This document shows positions 25,803 to 38,622 of a stretch of DNA of 64,000 bases, in pieces. The position numbers were made by a program, and so were the translations under genes. Source of the DNA: Polydactylus sextarius. Its lineage: Eukaryota > Chordata > Actinopteri > Polynemidae. The stretch's first letter is position 1; every line of letters starts with the position of its first letter. The notes beneath the pieces are model-generated. The model ran no database searches and had not been told where the DNA came from. It saw only the letters and a list, made by a program, of their open reading frames with translations. Location of the stretch: NCBI GenBank assembly GCA_016801845.1, contig CM028926.1:5740501-5804500 (forward strand). Direction: 5' to 3'.

Positions 25803-25857
25803 AAAATCGTAACCCTGAGTCCAGTCAGTGTACTATCCTTAACGACTGAGCCAGTGG
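25803..25857 (-). mobile_element. Possible tRNA-derived SINE head (degenerate)
   Basis: On the minus strand the segment reads TGGCTCAGTCGTTAAGG, then ACTGACTGGACTCAGGGTTACGAT. The first part resembles a Pol III A box (TRGCNNAGYNGG) and GGGTTACGAT resembles a B box (GGTTCGANTCC) with an inserted A. The order matches the tRNA-like head of fish SINEs, where TGGCTCAGTGGTTAAG leads to an ACTGGACT region and then GGTTCGATTCC. The stems do not form a good tRNA cloverleaf, so this is not proposed as a functional tRNA. No SINE body could be recognised downstream. Confidence 0.4.
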
Positions 25858-26684
25858 ATTTATCATGTCTCAGTTGGTCTTTTTTTTTTTTCCCAAGTGT
25901 GTTGAATTTGAAAATGACTAACGCTAATGGCGACATCAAAACCAATTTTGACCATGAATATGTCATTTTACTATAACAGAGTATTCATCTAACTTTTATC
26001 AAAGGCGGTGAAACGTCTTGGACAAGTGAGCTGTGATGTAAATGAGCAACTGTCCCATCTTTTTAACCACACGATTTAAAAAAAAAGAAATTGACACAGA
26101 TTTGCTTGAGATATCATGATACCAATTTGTAATGTCCATTTATATTTATAAAGGTGTAGTATAAAGGTTTGAAAGTCTAAATTGTTGTCTTTATTAATGG
26201 TTAATCCATATTAATGAATAGATTAAGTTATTTGTTGCAACACACTTTCAAAAACATCACTTATCAGAGAGTGTCTGATATTTTAGTGTCTTAAATTACT
26301 AATAAATTAAAGCCAAAGATGTTACACATTTTAGTATAAACATGCAAATACACAAACTGCATCTCAGCACTGCTACAGAGAAAAGTTCTGAATTTTTTTC
26401 CTAATGTTGAAACAGAGAAACAAGCTGCATTACCTAAACTTAGCATTGCTGATTATGATAATGTATCTAATAGTTTCACAATTAATGAGCCTTGCCCTAC
26501 CTGTAGAGAAGGGAATCACTGGTTGTTTCTGTTGTAAGATGGTGTTCTCTGGCAGGTGGTGAAAGTCATTCTGGGAAAATCACAGACTGAAGCAGAAGTT
26601 GATGAGGCAAGTTGAAACAAAGTAAGCCCAGCAAAAAAAAAGAAGGAAAGAGAGTGAGAGAGAGAAAAGAAAATTACCACATTT

Positions 26685-26711
26685 CATCACAAATTGAACA
26701 TCACAAATTGA
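26685..26711. repeat. Two-copy tandem repeat, 14-bp period
   Basis: CATCACAAATTGA occurs twice, separated by one A. This is a simple local duplication with no further copies. Confidence 0.95.
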
Positions 26712-27277
26712 TGATGTGTAACAGTGTTAGAGCATCTGAGGATGGATTATTCCTCTTACTGTAAGATGTTGTGGTAATGAAAGGCAAAGAAAAAACACGG
26801 GCAGAGTGACTGAGACAAAGCAACCACTAATAAAATAACACAAAACACCTTTCACTTCATTTCCATTGGCTTACACTGATTAAGCCACAACTTGCAGTGA
26901 ATAAACTATCTTTCTACCAACCTCTGACCATGGCAAGCTTCAGTAGTAGACATAGATATTCAGAGAAATCTTTGATGCTCTTAAACCAACACGACACCCC
27001 AAAACAACGCAAGGAAAAGTTGTATAGCTCTATAGTTCCAGCTAAATACTAAATACGGTATTCAGTGAACTGTTGTACCACAGAGAATGATCCAGAAAGA
27101 ACTAACTAGTGGTCCGTAGGCCAGTACATGCACACACCCAGTGCCTCAGGGGCTGCTGGATCGAGTTTGGTTTTTCCTCCTCATACTGGAGGATATTCAC
27201 CCTCTCTCTGACTTTAGAGGTTACTTGTGCTGCATCGGTTTAGGTGGAAGTGTTTAGACAGAAATCACAGCTTTTGA

Positions 27278-27294
27278 TTTTTTTTTTTTTTTTT
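27278..27294 (-). repeat. Poly(T) run, T17
   Basis: Seventeen T residues on the plus strand, equivalent to poly(A) on the minus strand. No retroposon body is recognisable next to it. Confidence 0.95.
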
Positions 27295-28559
27295 AAAGAA
27301 AAGCTCTAATTAAGATTCACCCACAACAACATTACTACTCACGCTTTCCTTTGGTTATGATATTAATTATGAGCTTGTGAGAAATGACGAGAATCTGATG
27401 ATTCCAAAGTTTATAAATGTTGAATACCTCTTCATTAAAATGACATTGACTCTCCTAGTTATTTTAATGCATTTATACATTATTGCTTCATGCTCTCACG
27501 TAGACGCTATTTCAACATAAATATACTGCAGAAATGCTCACCATTTCTATTTGAAATAGTTCATTTCCATCACTGGATTTTCTAAGAGTCCTGTTGTTGC
27601 CAAAAGTCCATTAAAAGCAGCTCAGAGGTCTACTGCTGCCTCAACTAATATTATCTGTCATGCTGAAAACACATACAAGATATTTTTTCTTTGCATGACT
27701 CTTTAACTTCAGAATTCGCTGCAGTTGTATCAAAACCTCTTCTATTCTGCCAGTGTTGAACTGCAGTATACAAGCTTTTCATCATGATGTGTTACATCAG
27801 TCTAGGCTGCAGTGTGCGCCTCAGAGCTGTTCCTAATTAATTTTTGACAACAATGGAGGCCTGTGACTGGCAGGGCTGCAGTCAATGAGAAAAAAAGTAG
27901 CATCTGACCATGGAAAATACAGTACATTGGTGAGTTTAGTTTTCCTTGAGCAACAATAAGGATATAAGACTAAATAACATGGAAAATATCCTCAAATCAA
28001 AAGAGCTTTTCCTCTCAGTTGATGCAGCTTCTCTGTGCAGCAAATAAACCACTAAAGCACTGGACTGCAGTCACACTGTAAATAGTTTCAAGGGTTCTGT
28101 CTTTTCGTGACTTTAAATAAACATTGGTGGACTCAGTGGTCAGTGGGTTGTGAAGATCTTGAAAGTGTAAAGCTGTCTTCTGGGATCAAAAAGAAAAAGC
28201 CTGTGGTATCCGCCCCTCTTCTTTTCTAATGGACTTCAGGGGGAGTGTGGGGGGAGCACAGCATAGGAGGCAAAGGGGTGGCAGAGTTTAAGGCTCCTTG
28301 TAGGCCACTTAATGGCCTTTCACCCCCTGAGACCTCCCCGAGATTTTTTTTCTGTGGTGGATTTTTGCTTGCACAGTGTGCAAAGGTTAATGTAGCGGGT
28401 GGTGGATTGAGAATATACGAGATTATGCATAGTTATAGAACAGGGATAAGAGACAGAGAGTTGTGCCAGTGGCGAGTCAGAGAGAACAGAGAGAAAAGAC
28501 ACAGGAAAGACAGTGAAAGGTCGTATCTACGGCCATTAATGCTTTCCATTGTTTTGGCT

Positions 28560-31374
28560 GCATGATGATGTTAATGTGAGTTTTAATGAGACACATTAGG
28601 CATATAACAAAAACTGATTAATGTCTTTGGTGACCCAGAGCGGACTAAAATCTGGCAGATGAGGAGAGAATAATTAAAGAGATTGTGTGGTTAGGTAACA
28701 GCAAAGTTACACAACAACACTATATATGCTGTCATTCAAAAATTGATGATCGAAGAGCAAGTTGGCCAAGCAGCTGGGGAGCTGGAAGTGTCATCAGGAG
28801 AAGGTTAATGCCCCTTGACGAGCTGTTAAAAGACTAAAGGGGAAAGTAGTGAATCAAGTGTATCGTCCCCTGGCCGGACAATCACTGTTAATGATCCTTT
28901 GAGAAAAGCAGTGAACCCACAATTGCCTCAGTGTGGCATGGTGACTAATAGCAAAGGTCTGTAGCAGTAGCATGCAGGTCCCGAGTGTAAATATGTGCAG
29001 CTCCATAACTGTTTAGCAGGGCAGTGTAGAGAAAGGGCAAGCTTGCTCAGTCAGCTTTCTCTGGGTAAATAAATGTTTAAAAATGGCAGGAGAGCAACAG
29101 AGAAATGGAGTGCATCTATGCCTAAGTCTAAATGATATGCTAAAATCATCTCGCAGGAAGGCAGCACTGAAAATTTAACCTTAAATTTACGCATGGCTGA
29201 CAACTACTGCATATCAACTTTATCTAGACATTTCTAAAATTATAAAACAAATATGAATTATTATTTATTTATTTTTTTTACAAAAGAATAATACTTTTGT
29301 CCACATTAGTTCAGTGTTTGAAATTATTAATTTTTGTCATGTTTTTATTAACATTTTTAATTGAAAATTGTAGCATTTTCCAAAAACCTGTAAACAGACT
29401 GAAGTGTCCCCTTTAAGTACACTACAGTGTACTACACTCCACTATAGTATATATAGAATTTGATGGTTAAGATTAACACAAGCAGCTTGACTCAACTTTT
29501 ATTTAAGCAACAAAGAGCGACAAGGAGAGTTCTGACTGAAAAATAAACTGATGTAAATTAATTTCACTGCATGACGTTAGTTTAAACATGTTGCGTTTCT
29601 ATATCAGGACAGGAAACACTATAGAGATTTGTTGTAGGTCTCTGTGGCTTTGCAATGTGAACATTCTGAATATCTCATCGTACAATTTTTAAACATCTGA
29701 CAGAAAAAAAAGGTTTGTTTATGTCTCTGGTAATCACAGACAATATCTATCTGCACTGTTTTTCCAATGTAGAGTTGACACTTGAGAAATAAAATGTCTA
29801 ACTTTTGTCAGCTTGAGACAGTGGATACAAAAATAAGCCTGAGTGGACCAATAGTGTGTCTAAATGTAAATATTTCTATATCACGCCCATGTGTTCATAC
29901 ATTTATGTATGTATTCAAGGTCACTTGCAGGCCTGGCTTAGGCTGTGTGACTGAACAGAAGGGATTCTGACAGCACTATTTTGTAGCTTTACCTAATTCC
30001 AGCTCCACTGTCATACTTAAATATCTTTTCCATGTACCTCCCCGTCATTCTGGAAACACTTCAGAGGGAAGAACAAAGACCCATAGATGGAATCCATTCA
30101 ATTCACTCCCTTTTTCCTTTTCAGTCCACTAATCTGAAGCTTTACTCTCACATGATGCTGTTTTTTTTCCTTCCTCCTTGACTGTACAAGTGTAAAAATA
30201 ATGAGTATTTGCTGAGCTGCATTTTAATGTGCTCTCATGCCTGTTCATATCATCTGAACCTTGTATACTTCTCTCTTTTTTAAATGATCTACTGTTCACT
30301 CATGGGCATGCAGTAAAGAATATCAGTAATACATCAAAACAGTTTTCACTTTCATTCGTGTTCGTGTGCATCGTCACAAACTGCGGCTGATTGTTTGCTA
30401 GTAAACATTTACACTGCAGGCACATTCATTTCTCAGCGCACTGGTCATTGCCATTTGATCATATTTATGTGGATGACAGAATAACATTATGCTATTAACC
30501 TCAAATCTGTTGAATTTGTTCATTAAAAAATATTTTCTTCCTGGAAACACGGCACATTTAAAGCTGACTTTGTTACACTGAGCGATAAGGACGCATGCCG
30601 TCCTGGTCAACACATGAGCTCGCTCAAGCGAAACAACGTGTTGTGACGATGCTGCCACCATCGCTTGTCCCGAAGATAAGTCGCATAATGTAAACTCTTG
30701 TCCCTGAAGCCTTCCCTACTGCCCCGATAGCTTTAATCAGGTTTGCAACATAGATTAAAATTCTAGGTGTAGCTACAGTGGTAAATAAAAGGGTAAAAAA
30801 TATCTTTGTTTGCTATGAGCTGAATCCTCACAGCTCTGAGAGCAACCTCTCATCAAGGGTTCTCCCACTCTAATTACCCAGCATTCAGAGCTTCTCAGCA
30901 GTGCCTATACTCAAGCTCTCTCTGACTTCCTGCTATCTTTTTAAGCCTTGCCCACCCTCAAGACCCATCCCTGCTTTATGACTCAGAGGCAGTTGGCAGA
31001 CTGACTGTCCATCTTTATCACCTCTCCATCAAACAGGACTTCCCCCGCAGGCCCAAACTCTTTGTAGCTCTGTGCCAAGCCCTGTGCCTGTTTTAGCTGC
31101 CCTGATAGCTGAGTGGCCTTGCAGGAGCTGGACTCATAGCCTCCCACCTCCCAGGCATCTGTTGGCTCTGATTCTCTGCTGTGGGTCCAGCTGAATCAGG
31201 ATCTTGGTATGGATTCCCTCTCTGAGCTTTTCCCACAGTATTTGGAAGTAGACACTCATAAGTACATATTTATTCTTAAGCTCATAGTCTCTGCCAGACT
31301 TTTCAAAAAAGAGCACGGCTTGTGTTCATCAAATACACATGGGTTCACTTTACAGATTACTATGGCATAAAACC
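28560..31374. other. Non-coding stretch, candidate conserved block at left
   Basis: About 28560-28930 is of mixed composition with few simple repeats and several TAAT/ATTA cores, resembling a conserved non-coding element. From about 29220 to 29350 the sequence becomes strongly AT-rich. No gene or recognised repeat is seen. Confidence 0.4.
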
Positions 31375-31393
31375 TTTTTTTTTTTTTTTTTTT
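31375..31393 (-). repeat. Poly(T) run, T19
   Basis: Nineteen T residues on the plus strand. No associated retroposon is recognisable. Confidence 0.95.
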
Positions 31394-34300
31394 AACTCTA
31401 ATGCAAAGTATGGATCTGTGTCAAGGTTGTGTAAGCAAGTTACTTTTCCTATGAAAGTTTTTTTCCTCCTGCTGCCTTCTTACCTCTGTTTGTCTTGGCA
31501 TTAACTTTACCCATATGCAGAGAGAGCAGCCAAATCACTATCCCAGAGAGATGCTAAATTAATGATGCAAGAAACTCTTGCCGGCGCTACAAGCCGACCA
31601 GAATGGACACTGCATGGACAGATTGGAACATGCAGACCTAGTCATGGCATCCATGTGGCTCACCAAGCGCTGTCATATTTTATACCTTGGCAGTAAAGCC
31701 TTATGGCTTATCTGGCAAAGCAGGCTTTTCATTTCATTGAATTAATTCCTCCATTTGCCTTTTGTTTTGCTGTGTGCTCACATATTCATTTATTCACAAT
31801 GGAAAGCGTATCGTGGTAAGCGGATGCCTCGTCATTGTCATTCAGCTGGAGACAGAGCACATACTTAACAAGCAAAAGCTCGTTAGATTAATTTTGTTTT
31901 CCTTTTTTCGAGCATGCCGCTCTCTCCCCATCCAATTGTGAAATATGAACACAAAATGACTCTATGATGCACCATATCATGGTTTTTGAGCTGACACCAT
32001 GTCACCAATAATAATGGCATTACAACAGAGATTAGGGAGTTGAGCCATTTGTTGCCAGTGCAAAGCCCTTTCGTTGATATTTTCAGTTTAGCTGGAGCAG
32101 TTGTGTTAAAGATGTTTCAATCTCATTTGTCTTTGTTCCACTCTTATATCAATTAATCTATCCATCCAGTTATCATTTTAAGGTTTGTGGCACCCGTTGG
32201 GAACAGATCAGATTTTATTTCTCCAATAATTTGTCGTTCTCTCTGTTACCTCATTGTTCTGACCAAATTTTATAGATGGTCAATGCCAACTGATGGAACA
32301 AAATATAACTACACTACAATTTCACCACTGCTTCCCAACACAACACCTGCAGTAACTGCAGCTGACACCCCAATAATCCCACCACCCTACTTACTGTCAC
32401 ACACAAGTTAGACTTTGAAGTCATGTTATCCTCACTAACATGGACGGAAGAACCAGAAAATCTCACACTTTTAAGTGCCAGTACTCATCCTAAAACATCA
32501 CAGAGAGCTGCAAAATGTGCCAGCACACACTAAAGATCAAAATCCACTGAAGCCAGAATGATGGCAAACAGCTGTCCCAGTACAATAAGAAATAATGCCA
32601 TTGTGTATCACACATCTTGAAACCTTGACCAGTATCACAAGTGTCACTAGATTATTTACTGGAGTAAACTCAGCTCGCATTATGTGTTTATAGGGAGCAA
32701 TGACTTCCTGCAATGATCCAAATATCTTCCAAAGGAACTAGCCTATTACAAATGCACAATGAAGTCAGATAGAAAGTCAATCCTCATGACTTCCCCCTTT
32801 TTTAAAAAAACTGTTACAGTAAAATCTTGTCCTTTTATGGCTTGTGGCAGAAGGTAGGGGTAGAATATAGATGTTACATTGAGAGTCTGTTACAAGGTTT
32901 GTTGGACAGGAATTCCAGTTCCAATCCATTTGACCAACTAATAAGTTTGAACTATCTTTTGAACACGGTCTAACACTTATCTTACACTCAGTAACAAGAT
33001 GTAAAGATATTTAAACTCCTCTTTTGTTTAAAAATGGAGCTCATCATCATCATCCTTCCATCTGCAGGCTGACAGCACAGCTCCCACAGTTCAAATGTGA
33101 TTTGTAGAAGATGTTTTCCCTATTTTCAAAGCGCAGGCACTTACCTTTTTCTCAATTTTCTCCTTGTGTAATTGGCAATAACTGCATGCTGTTGATCATG
33201 ATTGCAGGCTTACCTAACTATTCTTAACACAGTTATGATCCCTAATATAGTGGCGCTTCTAAGATTTCCCCATAGAGGAAAAGGAGAACTGAGGTGGATA
33301 CTGATGTATCCTGTAATTGAAATTAACAATCTCATACACATGGACCCTCAGAATCACAGCCTAATTGCCTCCCTCATTAAAAAACATGTGTTGCGTCTTT
33401 GTGATCTGCACCAGGTTTCATATTAAACTGGATTATTACTACTGCCACATACAGGACGGTATATCATTCTTTTATTTTTTGTCAGGTCATTAAACGACTA
33501 CATGGTGAAAGTGAGATAGCACCACTTGGTGGCATGCTATGCTTTAAATGAATAAGCTTCATTATAGAGGTCTCGCTCCTCTGAACTTCAATTCCACTCG
33601 GTGTCCAATCCCCCTCTGTTATATTGCCTCAATCGTTAGGAAATTTAATTACAATTCCTGAAAAAAAAACTTGAATCAGATGGATTATCCACAGTAGCCA
33701 AGAAGCTTTGTTTCAGAATGGGAGGCATCCAGGAAATTTCCAGAGCACCGCTGAGGGTTGCTTGCCTCCATTTACACACAATTTGGCCAAAAATGCACCA
33801 TTAAACAAAACCATTTAACACTATGTTAGAATGTGTCCACAGTCATTCTGAAGCTAGAACTTAAATGAATCACCTCATGTAAATATAAGTTCTCATGTTA
33901 AAGAATACAATCTCTCTAACATCTAAAATCTGAGTCTTTTTTGTGGTTTGGCCTAAAAGGACTGAAATACAAAATACAAATATAATAATAAAGTAACATT
34001 TGCTTCATACAAATCAAATGTCAGCTGTGTAGGCAGCTGACTAGACATGAACATTTCACTGTCTTGAAAACTAAGAGGTAAAATTCTTTCAGCACTATTT
34101 GGAAGTTGCAACTAAGTGTCAAAAAAGATTATTATCTTTCTGTTATAGGTCATTAACTTCAGTTTTCATATTGTGACAATTTGTTTCTTTTTCTTGTAAA
34201 CAGCACGCACACAAATGTAGACACATGCGCTAACACACTCAGGAAGTGAAATGTTTGATAAATGATTTTAATAATGCATCTTTCAACTGAAGTGTTGAAA

Positions 34301-34700
34301 CAGGACTGAGGGAGAAATGGGTCATCTGTGTTTGCAGGTTCAAATGCGGCGATGGATTATCTCACTTTCAAGTGCGCTATTCTCAATCACAGTGACAGTT
34401 CTGTTTGAAATGCATGTTCAATATTTGATGAAGCCAGCTTAGATCTCGTTAAGCACCTGTTGTATTAAGCTGCACGGTCTATGTGAGATTCATTTCTGTC
34501 ATTAGAGACGATGAGTTGAACAGCTCTATTTTGGAATTTTATATCATTAGCCAGGCAATGATGCACATTATTTCAGTGTATTGAAGTATAAAGTATTTAA
34601 TTTGAAAATTGCTTTGATAATGTTTAACTGAAGTTTCACAGAGAAGACTCACGTAAACGTATCAGTAGGGAAATCCTACACCGAGCACCTTGTGTTTAAT
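31394..34700. other. Non-coding stretch rich in candidate regulatory sequence
   Basis: About 31540-32150 and 34240-34640 are the strongest conserved-element candidates in the window by appearance: little low complexity, repeated homeodomain cores (for example GAATTAATTC at 31739-31748 and GATTAATT at 31886-31893), and no open reading frame. The intervening sequence (32150-34240) is ordinary and contains the weak CTCF-like match at 33518-33532. No gene is identified. Confidence 0.4.
33518..33532 (-). promoter_or_regulatory. Candidate CTCF-like motif, minus orientation
   Basis: AGCACCACTTGGTGG on the plus strand corresponds to CCACCAAGTGGTGC on the minus strand, two differences from the CTCF core CCASYAGRKGGCRS. 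It is weaker than the match at 19230. Together the two would be convergently oriented. Confidence 0.15.
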
Positions 34701-37700
34701 CACTGACAGGTTTAGTGTCCAAATAGTAGCAAAAATGAAACAAAGCCAATTCTTTTAAGAGCTTGGAGGAAGACGTTTCAAATCCTGCAAAATGACAAAT
34801 CTGTCCTATGACAATGCGGCTGAGCTCCCGGCATATAATCCATTTGTTCCCCAAATATTCTGCAGAGTTACTTCTTCATACCTTTTCCATAGTTACACTG
34901 ACACAGACGAGAGCGACCTTTACAAGCTCGCTATTGAAGAACAGCACCTTGTCACTTGTTAAAATAAGTTGGAAAAGCTCATATGTCTCACTATTCATTT
35001 GTCACATGCACAAGACACTGATGACAGGATGGAACTTTGATCACCTTTTGTCTAAAGTAAAACCATTTCCACTGTGGTCTGAGTCCGCGGTGCTATACAA
35101 ATGGGCTCCTACGAGGTACAGATCTACTATAATACAACCTCTTACTCAAACTCTTATTTGACAAAAAAATATAACAAAATTTAACTGAAGCTGATACAAT
35201 GTCTTAACATAAGATAATTCAGGGTTAATACTGAATTAATATGAGCATTTGGTTCATCATTGTTAATTACGCAGTCCCAGATTGAGCTTCAAAATTTGTT
35301 GGTACAAATGAATGTTTCCCACCTTTCGCCATGACAACACTCTTTTCGTCTGATTATCTGCCTTATCTTGACCACACTTTAAAGGTACTGTATAAAGATG
35401 TAGGTTTTTGCTATTGCTGCATAGCTAATGTAATTAGCATTAACACCTGTTAGATAGTCAGTCTAGAAGAAATGCTGTGAGTCCAGCATTGAACTTAATT
35501 CCTTTATTTCCCAAGATCAGTCTCCAGCGGTGGGAAGCAATGTCAATGTTAACTCTCATTTTTCTTCTTTTTATATCACCTCTTTTCTACTACTGAAATT
35601 AGCATGCAAAGTGATAGTGAGCCACTGTAGCCTCCAGTCAGCCTTCAGTCCAATGTGCGGGAATGAAGAAGTGGTGCTGCCCAGAGGGGATATTATAAAC
35701 TCTTGTCTTGTAAACACAATGATAGCTGAAGTTCTTGGCATGCGGCCATTATCACCACCACCACCACTCAGTCGCGGCAAGAAACCACATTTGATGGCAA
35801 AGAACAGAAAAGATGCGATAGAAATATGGGAAATACAAACTCACAAAATGATAGAACTCTTATCAACATAGAACCCTTATCTTAACTGAGTACTTTCAGT
35901 CTCAAATACAACCATAATCATTTTTGAGCCATGTTGACAGAAAACATTTTGGATACATGTTTGTATACTGTATCTTAAAAATATGTCAATTTCACAGCTT
36001 TTGCTATTGGATTGGAGAAAATGGCACAACATGTTCTGCAAAGGCCACATGTTAAGCTTATGCAAAATAGTTATGTATACTGTTAATTCTTAGGAGAAAC
36101 AGCTGTCCTCTGAGTGAGCCTCTCACTCAGACATAAGTGACTAGCAAAGAGAATGAAGGTCTTTGATAGCTTACCAGGATGGGGAGCCACTGCTTGCTGC
36201 ACTCTGCAGCATCCCTCCTAAATTATCCTTTGTCTGCAGTCAGACACACACAGTTGGGTTAGTGGTGTTTTTCCTTCTTTTCTTTTATTTAGACAGCAAA
36301 TCTCAACCTCCCAAGCTGTCTGTTTTACATATGCTTAATTTTTATCAAACCATCTTGCAGCACAAGACCATGTTTACCTCTCCAGCTTTCTTCAGTGCGT
36401 AGGCTCAGCTTGGTGTCATGGTATACCCCCCTCTCTGCTTTTCATTCCTCCTCTCTACATCTGCTACTCCCTGCATCCAGCCATTGGGATTCTGCTCATA
36501 CTGGCCTGTCTAATTAGAGTGAAGCAGAGAGAAAGAAAAACAAAGGACTCTCCTTTTTGCTTCCCTCCTTCCAGTGCCTCTAGTTTTTTGCATTCCCCTC
36601 CCTCTAACTCTGCAGTCAGCTGGATCACAGCGAGGTAGTGCTGATTGAATTGTTAAAAGGCCCTTGGTTTCTCATTGTGTATTAAGGACTTCACTGTGAC
36701 AAGACAGAACATATTTTTCAAATGACAAGAAGGGTGAATGGTGCAGCAACTCCTCCCTTTGCATTCCTGCCCCCACCTGCAATGTGTGTGTGTGTGCATG
36801 GTAGCAGAGACTGTGAGTTGATTGTAAGCTGAATAATTTATTTGTTTGGAGTAGCCAGGATACTTGCTACATTTCCCTTTACAGAACTGTGGTTTGCCTA
36901 TCTGTTTATTTATTCAAAGTTATACTACATATCTGGACCTTCCATGTATGAGTTGTCAACATTCAATCAATCAGAATAAATTATGCAGCACCTATTGACA
37001 TCCCAACAAATTATCAGTGTAGAGTTCAGAGTATAGGAAGGAAAGCATGTTTATTGTAGTGTTATATTCTGCCAGAAGGTTTTTGTTGAGAAACCTATTC
37101 CCTCATATCAGTATTACTCTGTTTCATCTATCCATCTTTGTGTCTGTCTGTACTGTGCATTCTCCCTCTGCTGTGGAGGATGATCAATATTTCAGTGAAG
37201 TGTCATTTCAGTTCCAGGCCTGTTTATTCCTGCTGTCTACATCAAGGATTTGAGATGAGCTGCCCTTGGTCCTGCTGTTCTCACATGAAACATGTGCATA
37301 CATGCAGAGCGGTGGACATATATGCGTGGACACACATGCTCTATCATGCAACCCAAACTCCATTTTACCACCTCAGCTAACACAGCTGGCCCAACAAACC
37401 ACTCGACCTCAACTCTCCAAATTACCCAGCTGCCCCACTCTTGGTCCATCTGCCCCAGTGAGCCACACTCATTTATAATGAAGCCTATGTGACAGGCTCC
37501 GGCATTAGCACACTCCAATGTCCACACAAACGCACACAAATTCAGCACCACAGGAGGGCATGCATTGCTCCATATGTGCATCTGTCCTGGTGGTGACTTC
37601 CCAGCAGTGAGGCCGTGTCTCAGCTGGACTGGTTCTCCCTCAAAGCCTGTCGCCTGCTGCCATATTCCCATCTTGATCAGTCGCTGTTAATAAGAAAATT

Positions 37701-38259
37701 CAATCACCGGCCCATCACACATAGCTTAGCACCCCCCACCTCCCTCTATCTGCAAAATGAGATGAGATAAAGAGAAGATGTGAAGCTGGCAATAAATAGG
37801 ACCTAATCATATTCAGCATTGTACAGTCAGATTTTGGCAGTTCTCAATGAAAAGAGAATAGATCTTGGATCTGTTCCTTCCACTATATGTGTCCAAGTAA
37901 GCTGCCAAATATACTTAGCAAGTCCTGCAGATGGAAGAATTGTGTTTTTTGTCAGAGAAAACAGATTTACTGATGTTTTTATGCTTGCCTTGTTGTGGTT
38001 GTACAGGGGGCCTCTGCCTAATGATCTGCATCAGATTAGGAAGATAAACCATTACACACAAAGGTTTGCTGCCAATCTCAAATTGACCTCTTTAACCACA
38101 CAATGAAGCACACACAACATTTTAAAAACATTTACTTTCTGTAGAAACACTATCAATTCAAATCTCTCTCCTTTGCTCTCATAATTTCTCATCTCATCTC
38201 CTCATCCTTCGTCACCCCCCCCTGCGTACATCCTCCTCTGCTCCTCCTCTACCCCCTTC
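34701..38259. other. Non-coding stretch, 3.6 kb
   Basis: A 10-bp-arm hairpin (TCTGAGTGAG / CTCACTCAGA, loop CCT) is at 36109-36131. A short TG repeat lies at about 36784-36795. The segment 37400-37720 looks like a conserved element and contains two REST/RE1-like half matches (see findings). Open frames at 34808-35161, 35530-35871 and 37237-37671 (minus) have no recognisable domain. Confidence 0.45.
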
Positions 38260-38607
38260 CCTCTCTCATTAATTGATATTGTCTCACTTCATTAGAGGCA
38301 ATTTGCACTGGCAGAAAATTTCAGATTCATTTTCTCATTGTGTTTCATCATTTTTTAATTTCAACCTTTACCGTCATCCATAAATATATACTTCAGTTCC
38401 ATCTCAAGACCCACATTCACTGTTTTTTTTTTCAGATCAAATTCAAGTCTCTAACCTTTCACAAGCTTGTAGCTGAGCCAGAATGCTAAAAAGCGCTTCA
38501 GTCACTGTGAGATCATTGTTGGTGATGAGGGGCAGACACTGTGCTTTTGTGGTTTAAATGCTGTCAGCCATAACAATCAAGGTTCCAGTGGTTCTGGAGA
38601 TATTTTT

Positions 38608-38622
38608 GTTGTTGTTGTTGTT
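38608..38622. repeat. (GTT)5 trinucleotide repeat
   Basis: Five GTT units (15 bp). The polyglutamine-like run in the minus-strand translation arises from this repeat. Confidence 0.95.

Larger units (their letters stand above)
25858..28559. other. Non-coding stretch, 2.7 kb
   Basis: Contains T runs, a tandem pair of CATCACAAATTGA at 26685-26697 and 26699-26711 (14-bp period), and a T17 run at 27278-27294. The open frame at 28245-28565 has no recognisable domain. No gene is identified. Confidence 0.5.
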
